This document shows, one piece after another, positions 1-5,400 of a DNA stretch of 8,587 nt. The notes beneath the pieces were generated by a model. That model had not been told where the DNA came from and searched no databases. It saw only the letters and a program-made list of their open reading frames with translations. The translations under genes and the position numbers were made by a program. The first letter of the stretch is position 1. Each line of letters begins with the position of its first letter. Origin of the DNA: Planctomycetota bacterium (lineage in GTDB: Bacteria; Planctomycetota; PUPC01; DSUN01); NCBI GenBank assembly GCA_016872875.1, contig VGYW01000351.1, forward strand, positions 1 through 8,587, in the 5' to 3' direction.

Positions 1-235
<235 letters not shown>

Positions 236-251
236 CAGAAAAACCGGTTCG

Positions 252-421
252 GAGTCTGGCCCCTGATCTTGGGGTTCCCAATCGTCGTCGTTGTCGTCGT
301 CGTCCTCGTCGTCGAATCCCCTGATGGTCGAGAGAGCCATCGGACTCGGCGACGACAACGAGGACGACGACGAGCACGAGTCGGCAATTGCGAGCAAACC
401 CCAAAACCAGGGGCAAGACCC
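252..421. repeat. Large composite palindrome between dapB and lpdA
   Basis: This element fills most of the 271-base gap between dapB and lpdA. Outer arms 252-276 and 397-421 are inverted copies matching at 21 of 25 positions. Inner triplet-rich arms 294-314 (TCGTC units) and 353-373 (GACGA units) match at 20 of 21. A 5-bp stem (GATGG 323-327 with CCATC 337-341, loop of 9) sits at the centre. In the minus-strand transcript, the sense for dapB and lpdA, three of the four outer mismatches become G-U pairs, so 24 of 25 positions could pair. The element could be a 3' hairpin of the dapB message or an inserted palindromic repeat. There is no T-run of an intrinsic terminator. Confidence 0.75.
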
Positions 422-434
422 ACCACTTCGGCTC

Positions 435-1226
435 TCACAGCCCCAGCACATCCGCCATCGTGTAGCGGCCGGGCGGCCTGGAGGCGATGAACCTGGCGGC
501 ACGGAGAGCGCCGCGGGCGAAGGTGTCGCGGCTCGTCGCCACGTGCCGCACCTCCACCCGCTCGCCCTGGCCGCCGAAGAGCACGGTGTGCTCGCCCACG
601 ATGTCGCCGGCGCGGACGGCGTGGAAGCCGATCTCCCTGGCCGTGCGCTCGCCGACCATGCCGCGGCGGCCGTGGACCGCCACGTCGTCGAGCTTGCGGC
701 CCAGGCCGGCGGCGGCCGCCTCGCCCAGGGCGAGGGCCGTGCCGCTGGGGGCGTCCTTCTTCTTGTTGTGGTGGGCCTCCACGATCTCAACGTCGTAGGC
801 GTCGCCCAGCGCCGCGGCCACGTCGCGCACGACGCGGAGCAGCACGCTCACGCCGAGGCTCATGTTGGCCGCGAGGAGGCAGGGGACCTTCTTCGCCGCG
901 GCGTCGAGCCGGCGGGCGCCCTCGGCCCCCATGCCTGTGGTGCCGACCACGATGCCGATCCCCTGCTCCGCACACCACTCGATCATGGCCAGCGCCGAGT
1001 CCGCGTGCGAGAAGTCCACCGCAACGTCCGCCGCAACCTCCCTTCGCGGCGTCAGTGCCACCCCCAGCGGCCCCACCCCAGCCAGAGCCCCGGCGTCCCG
1101 TCCGATCTCCGGGTGGTCCGCCCGCTCGAAGGCCCCGACGACAGCGAGTTCCTTGTCCTCCGTGGAGAGGGCAATGATGCGCCTTCCCATGCGGCCCCCC
1201 GCTCCATTCACGATCAGCCGAATCAC
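435..1226 (-). CDS. dapB: 4-hydroxy-tetrahydrodipicolinate reductase (DapB)
   Basis: DapB catalyses the NAD(P)H-dependent reduction of 4-hydroxy-tetrahydrodipicolinate in the diaminopimelate/lysine pathway, in the cytoplasm. The 263-residue product is close to the usual DapB length of about 270. It begins MIRLIVNGAGGRMGRRI with the nucleotide-binding GxxGxMG motif at residues 8-14, has GTTG at 95-98, and carries the DapB signature EAHHNKKKDAPSGT at 150-163, with the catalytic His pair (152-153) and Lys156 matching E. coli H159, H160 and K163. The start is a GTG at 1226-1224, chosen because AAGGAGAA lies just upstream and residue 2 begins the first Rossmann strand. An ATG at 1310 would add 28 residues encoded by a palindromic repeat and is unlikely. 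The upstream gene on this strand ends 110 bases away. No convincing promoter of its own was seen, so read-through from the DUF1080 gene is possible. Confidence 0.96.
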   Translation of the reverse strand: MIRLIVNGAGGRMGRRIIALSTEDKELAVVGAFERADHPEIGRDAGALAGVGPLGVALTPRREVAADVAVDFSHADSALAMIEWCAEQGIGIVVGTTGMGAEGARRLDAAAKKVPCLLAANMSLGVSVLLRVVRDVAAALGDAYDVEIVEAHHNKKKDAPSGTALALGEAAAAGLGRKLDDVAVHGRRGMVGERTAREIGFHAVRAGDIVGEHTVLFGGQGERVEVRHVATSRDTFARGALRAARFIASRPPGRYTMADVLGL

Positions 1227-1230
1227 GGGT

Positions 1231-1238
1231 TTCTCCTT
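1231..1238 (-). promoter_or_regulatory. Ribosome binding site deciding the dapB start
   Basis: On the minus strand AAGGAGAA precedes the GTG at 1226, with 6 bases between AGGAG and the start codon. It is the best Shine-Dalgarno match near the gene and supports the GTG over the upstream ATG at 1310. Confidence 0.85.
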
Positions 1239-1255
1239 ATCTGTAGCGAGCTCCT

Positions 1256-1329
1256 GACGCGTGGCGCGTGACCCGTGAAAAGCGGAGCCGCGCCTCCTCT
1301 GTCTTCTCACGCGTCACGCATCACGCGTC
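1256..1329. repeat. GACGCGTG-type inverted repeat between DUF1080 gene and dapB
   Basis: Arms 1256-1278 and 1307-1329 are inverted copies matching at 20 of 23 positions, built from repeated GCGTGA/TCACGC words, with a 28-base spacer. The element fills most of the 110-base gap between the DUF1080 stop codon and the dapB start. As RNA it would form a stable stem-loop just after the DUF1080 stop, but no T-run follows, so an intrinsic terminator is not supported. It differs in sequence from the other palindromes here and could be a mobile palindromic repeat or an mRNA-stabilising hairpin. Confidence 0.7.
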
Positions 1330-1336
1330 TTTCGCC

Positions 1337-2062
1337 CTACTTGATCGCCTTGACGCGTATGTCCCGGAACTCGACTTTCGAGGCGCTTCCGATGAAGCCG
1401 ATCCTGCCGCTCTTGCGGTGGAGGCCGGGGTGCGCCTTCATCACCCCCAACCCGTCGGCGGTCTCGCCGCTCTCGATGGTCTTCGACAGATCGGCGGCCA
1501 GAATGGTCGTCCCGTTCAGCCGCACCACGATGCGCGTGCCGTGGGCAGCGACCTCCTGGCTGTTCCACTCGCCGACGGGCCGAAGGTGCCCGCCCTTGGC
1601 GGGCGCGACCCCGTAGATTGAGCCGTGCTTGTACCAGGCCGGCTTGTCGCGGTAGAGCGGCCATGTGTCGTCGAGGATCTGAATCTCCATCCCGCTGTAG
1701 GCGCCCTCGCCGCCCGGCGGCGTGCGGAGCGTCAGGCCGTTGTTCGCCCCGGGCGTCAGCCTGAACTCGAAGCGGAGGACGAAGTCGGCGTAGTCCTCCT
1801 CGGTGTAGATGCGGCCGCCCCGGTCCGGGAGGCAGACGAGTGCGCCGTCCTTCACGGCATAGCCCTTCAGGGCGCCGGCCCAGCCGGTCAGGTCGCGGCC
1901 GTTGAAGAGCGGCACGAAGCTCTCCTGGCCGTCGAGCTGCGGGCCGGTCACGCCATCCGGCTCATCCTCGTCCTCGGGCGGCGCGGGCGCCCCCCCGAAC
2001 ACGCTCGCCGCGACGAGCGCCATCGCCGCACACCCGCCGATGAGTCGCCCCGTCCGTAGCAT
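1337..2062 (-). CDS. Exported DUF1080 / 3-keto-disaccharide hydrolase family protein
   Basis: The 241-residue product has a signal peptide (basic start MLRTGR, hydrophobic run to about residue 24, likely cleavage after GGAPA) and an acidic linker PPEDEDEPDG (28-37). A single DUF1080 domain of the concanavalin-like beta-sandwich fold follows. Family hallmarks are FVPLFNGRDLTGW (49-61), NNGLTLRTP (107-115), YSGMEIQILDD (122-132), GSIYGV (147-152), RPVGEWN (161-167) and the C-terminal GRIGFIGSASKVEFRDIRVK (219-238). Members are abundant in Planctomycetota and Bacteroidota; some hydrolyse 3-keto-glycosides, others have no known substrate. The sequence does not give the substrate. C12 sits too early in the hydrophobic stretch for a convincing lipobox, so a soluble exported protein is more likely than a lipoprotein. 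The ATG at 2062 has a weak ribosome site (AGGGA two bases upstream, GGAG twelve). Confidence 0.9.
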   Translation of the reverse strand: MLRTGRLIGGCAAMALVAASVFGGAPAPPEDEDEPDGVTGPQLDGQESFVPLFNGRDLTGWAGALKGYAVKDGALVCLPDRGGRIYTEEDYADFVLRFEFRLTPGANNGLTLRTPPGGEGAYSGMEIQILDDTWPLYRDKPAWYKHGSIYGVAPAKGGHLRPVGEWNSQEVAAHGTRIVVRLNGTTILAADLSKTIESGETADGLGVMKAHPGLHRKSGRIGFIGSASKVEFRDIRVKAIK

Positions 2063-2104
2063 GGTCCCTATCGGCTCCGCAACTGGGAAGCCCCGTTCTC
2101 CCCC

Positions 2105-2133
2105 ACCCTAGCGCAAAGGGGGCGAGGGCGCAA
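2105..2133 (-). promoter_or_regulatory. Possible weak promoter for the DUF1080 gene
   Basis: On the minus strand TTGCGC (2133-2128) and TAGGGT (2110-2105) are separated by 17 bases and lie about 43 bases upstream of the DUF1080 ATG. Each hexamer matches the sigma70 consensus only partly, so this is a candidate based mainly on spacing and position. Confidence 0.3.
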
Positions 2134-2155
2134 GCGCATGGGCCTGGCGCGGCAG

Positions 2156-2274
2156 CCCTTCCTCCTCAATCGTCCTCGTCCTCGTCCCTCGTCCCTCGTC
2201 CTCGATTCTCTTGGCCTGGGTGAGGAGAAGAGTCGAGGACGAGGGACGAGGACGAGGACGATTGAGGAGAAGGG
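2156..2274. repeat. Long perfect inverted repeat, triplet-rich, upstream of tRNA-Ala
   Basis: Arms 2162-2194 and 2237-2269 are exact reverse complements over 33 bases (CTCCTCAATCGTCC at the outer end, then degenerate TCGTCC units). Pairing extends outward to 2156-2160 with 2270-2274 past a one-base bulge. The central 42 bases contain further TCGTCC/GAGGAC material. It lies in the divergent region between the DUF1080 gene and the tRNA promoter and has no coding content I would defend. The remaining bases of the gap, 2063-2155 and 2275-2319, hold only the weak promoter candidate. The arm begins AATCGTC and runs into TCGATT, similar to the AATCGTC...TCGAAT arm at 280-317, which suggests one repeat family. 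Confidence 0.85.
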
Positions 2275-2319
2275 AAGACGGTGGCAAGACCGCGGCCATA
2301 CCCTGATCATTCCCGCAGT

Positions 2320-2348
2320 TTGACTTCCCCGCGCGCGGCTGCTACAAT
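2320..2348 (+). promoter_or_regulatory. Sigma70-type promoter for tRNA-Ala
   Basis: TTGACT (2320-2325) and TACAAT (2343-2348) are separated by exactly 17 bases, each one base off consensus. Transcription would begin near 2355, a few bases before the tRNA at 2361. This is a strong stable-RNA type promoter. It could also feed the giant gene downstream by read-through, because no intrinsic terminator is visible in the 55 bases after the tRNA. Confidence 0.85.
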
Positions 2349-2360
2349 TGGGGATTGAGC

Positions 2361-2436
2361 GGGGATATAGCTCAATTGGGAGAGCGCCGGCTTTGCAAGC
2401 CGGAGGTTACGGGTTCGAGCCCCGTTATCTCCACCA
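2361..2436 (+). tRNA. tRNA-Ala (anticodon UGC)
   Basis: The 76 bases fold as a complete tRNA. The acceptor stem GGGGATA (2361-2367) pairs with TATCTCC (2426-2432). The D-arm is GCTC/GAGC, and the anticodon stem CCGGC/GCCGG closes loop TTTGCAA with anticodon TGC at 2394-2396. The T-arm carries the GGTTCGAGC motif, and CCA (2434-2436) is encoded. The third acceptor pair is G-U, the identity determinant recognised by alanyl-tRNA synthetase, which agrees with the anticodon. It reads GCA and, by wobble, other alanine codons. Confidence 0.98.
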
Positions 2437-2491
2437 CCTGCCCTGTCCCTGCACGCGACACATCAGGCGGAGTGATCGGAAGCTTCTTGGA

Positions 2492-5400
2492 ATGCCACGC
2501 ATCGTGCAGGGTCTCATCTTCATCCTGGGTCTGACAAGTGGCGCATTGTCAGCGGAACCGGGCCTTCGCGGCCCCCGGCCCTACGATGGCCGCGGGGAGG
2601 ACCCAGGGGCCGAGCGGATCGAGTGGAAGGAGAGCTGGGAGGCGACGTATAAGGCGAACGTGGAGCGCTGGACCGCCGAGGTCCGCAAGCTGGCCGGCGA
2701 CGAGCGGGAGCGGGGCCTCCTGCTCCGCACGCGCGTCGCAAGGCTGCTCGACGCGCTCATCGCCCGCTACCCGAACGAGTCGGCCAAACGCCTCGAAGCC
2801 CTCAAGGAGATCGCGGGGAACTACTACGCCTGCGAGCTGCCAGGCCGGGGCAACTACGCGCTCAAGCGCCTGGTCGAGGAGACGCCTGGGCAGGTGGACC
2901 TCGTGGCCGCAGCACTCCACCGCATCCTGGCCGAGCGCAACCTGGAGTCGCACTACTCAGCCGAGGAGTGGCCGGCCTGGGTGGACTACGCTGCCCCGCG
3001 TCTGGTGGCGCTCAACCGCGCGGGGAACCTGCCGGACGGCCATCCTGCCATCGTTGCGGCCTGGCGGGCGCTGCTCCTCGTGCGGCGCGAGCAGGGGCGC
3101 TTCCTCGAGGCTATGGAGGCGCTTGAGGCTCTCGAGGCGCACACCGGGCGCAACGACGCCTGGCTCCTCGAGGAGGCCGAGCTCCTCTTCGCCGCAGGGC
3201 GCGAGCGCGAGGCCCTGCCGCGCTTCCAGGACCTCCACTCCCGCTCCGACCAGAACTACCGGGCGCGGGACCGCGTGACCCACATCCTCACCCACGCCCC
3301 CGCCATCCCGCCCAGCTACGCCAGCCAGTTCGGCCTCGAGATCAAGTGGGACGCCATCCGCGCCAGCCCGCCGGGCGACGTGGCGGACAGGATTGCGGAC
3401 CTGCTGCGCGAGGACGCGGAGGGGAAGGCGGTGCTGCCGTGGAAGGACGTGCGCCACGCAAGCCTCTGGGCGCAGCTAGATCGGCACCTTCTCGCTCAGC
3501 CGCCGGCGGCCCTGGCCACGCTGCGCGCGGCCCAGGAATCCCGGATTTCTGATTTCCGATCTCTGATTTCTGATTTCAATCAGAAATCAGCAATCAGCAA
3601 TCAGCAATTCACGATGTGCTTGGCCGCCTACCGCCGCCACCCGTGGGCTGCGAGCGCCCACCGCCTCCTCCTGGCCTACGGCGAGGGGATGCTCCGAAAT
3701 GGGCACGGTGGCCTGGCCCTGAGGGCGTTCCAGGACGTGCTGGCGCATGCTGCCGACCCCGCGCTTCGCTCCCAGGCCCAGGCCGGCCTCTCGAGGATTT
3801 CGGATTTCGGATCTCGGATTTCGGATTTCAATCCGCAATCCGCGGCCCTGCGGTTGCCGCCCATCATCCCGTGGCAGTGGGAGCTGTTCAGCGACCAGAT
3901 GCCGCAGGAGCTAACGGAGCTGGTCTGGCCCGGCCTCGTGCGACCACAGGCGTGCCCGGCGGGGGTGCTCGTGGCCGGGCCTGAGCTGCTGGCGCTCTAC
4001 GGCCAGGACCCCCAGAAGCCGCTGTGGACCCGCACGCCGAGCGGCTCGCGGGGGAGGCACGGGCGGCTGGAGAGCCCGGACACCCGGGTGCTCGTGATCC
4101 CCGCGCCGGTGCGGCCGGCGGTCGCGGAGGGGCGCGTCTACACCCGTTGGGGCATGGACGCCACGCGACGGTTCTTCACCGACGTTGCGGCGTTCGACCT
4201 CCGCAGCGGCGAGCTCCTCTGGTCCACGGGCGGCAACGCCGCCTGGGGCGACCTCTGGCCAGTCGGCGACCCGGCGGTGGCCTACGGCCGGCTCTACGTC
4301 CTCGCCCTCCGAAAGGGCTACGCCGGCCTCCTGCCCGTCTCCACGCTCAGCCTCGCATGCCTCGATGCGGCCACGGGCGCCATCCTCTGGCGCAAGCCGC
4401 TCGCCTCACAGAACGTCACCCTCATCCCCACCGACAACTCGAACTACCGCGACTGGCAGTTCGACCTCGCGCACTACGGCAACGCAGTGACAGTCGCGGA
4501 CGGCGCGGTGTATTGCCAGACGAATCTGGGCTTCGCCGCGCGGTGCGACGCGCGCGACGGCCAGGTGGAGTGGGCCGCCAGCTACCCCCAGACCGTCCTG
4601 CGCTGGAACGTCCCACGGGCCATCCGCCGCCACGGGGCGGCCCCGGCCGTCTGCGGCGACCGCGTGGTCTTCGTCCCCCGCGACGCCTCGGGCGCCTTCG
4701 CCCTCGATGCGCCCACGGGCAAGCTGCTCTGGGACAACCCCTTCGCCCCCTCGGACCGGGTGGTCGGAGTGCATGAGGGCACGCCTTCAGTGGCCCGCCC
4801 CTCCGGGGCGGAGGATTCCGCCGCGGAGCGGCGGGCCACGCTGCTCGTGGCGGACGAGCGCGTGGTGGCTGGGCTGGACGTGGCGACCGGCCGCGCCCGC
4901 TGGCGCCGGCACTTCCCCAACGGCATTCAGGGCAGCCCATGCCTCCAGGGCACGCGCGTCTCTGTGGGCAGCGGCTCGAAGCTCCTCTGGCTCGAGGCCG
5001 CCACGGGGCGCTTGTTGGAGATTTCCGATTTCCGATCTCCGATTTCCGATTTCAACCCGCAATCCGAAATCCGGAATCCGAAATCAGTGGGGGGGCCGCT
5101 CCGGCTGCCGCTGGCGCGCGCGTGGAAGCTCGCAAGGCCGAACCCCACGCTCCTGACGCCTCCGCCGGAGGCGAAGCTCGATGGCAAGCTCCTCCTCATC
5201 TCGCGCGGCGTCCTGGAATGCGTGAGGGCAACACCCCAGGGCGGCGTCGAATGGCAGCGGGGCATCCAGCCAGGCTTCCAGGCCACGCTCTGGGCCGAGG
5301 GCACGCTGTTCCTCGTCTACCCCCGCTCCGTCGCGGCGATTGACACGGCGACCGGCCAACTCCGCTGGCACACGGAGGTGCCCTTCCGCATCCGCCAGTG

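Noticed and set aside
397..434. Intrinsic terminator for dapB
   Set aside because: A hairpin is possible (CCCC/GGGG around 401-413 and the larger palindrome), but no T-run follows on the minus strand, so a terminator call is not supported.
291..1271. 326-codon plus-strand open frame opposite dapB
   Set aside because: Low-complexity product rich in His, Arg and Ala with no motif; the minus strand is an unmistakable dapB, and the first part comes from the triplet palindrome.
1227..1310. 28-residue N-terminal extension of DapB from an ATG at 1310
   Set aside because: The extra residues are encoded by an inverted repeat and are not DapB-like; the GTG at 1226 has a strong ribosome binding site and starts at the first Rossmann strand.
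2029..2062. Lipoprotein signal in the DUF1080 protein (IGGC at residues 9-12)
   Set aside because: The cysteine comes before the main hydrophobic stretch, so the usual lipobox geometry is absent; an ordinary signal peptide fits better.
2138..2323. Small open frames across the inverted repeat at 2156-2274
   Set aside because: Arg/Pro/Ser low-complexity products from TCGTCC units on both strands, with no ribosome binding site of note.
3542..5086. CRISPR array
   Set aside because: The repeat units are 7 bases long, contiguous and palindromic without unique spacers of constant length, and they are translated within a gene.
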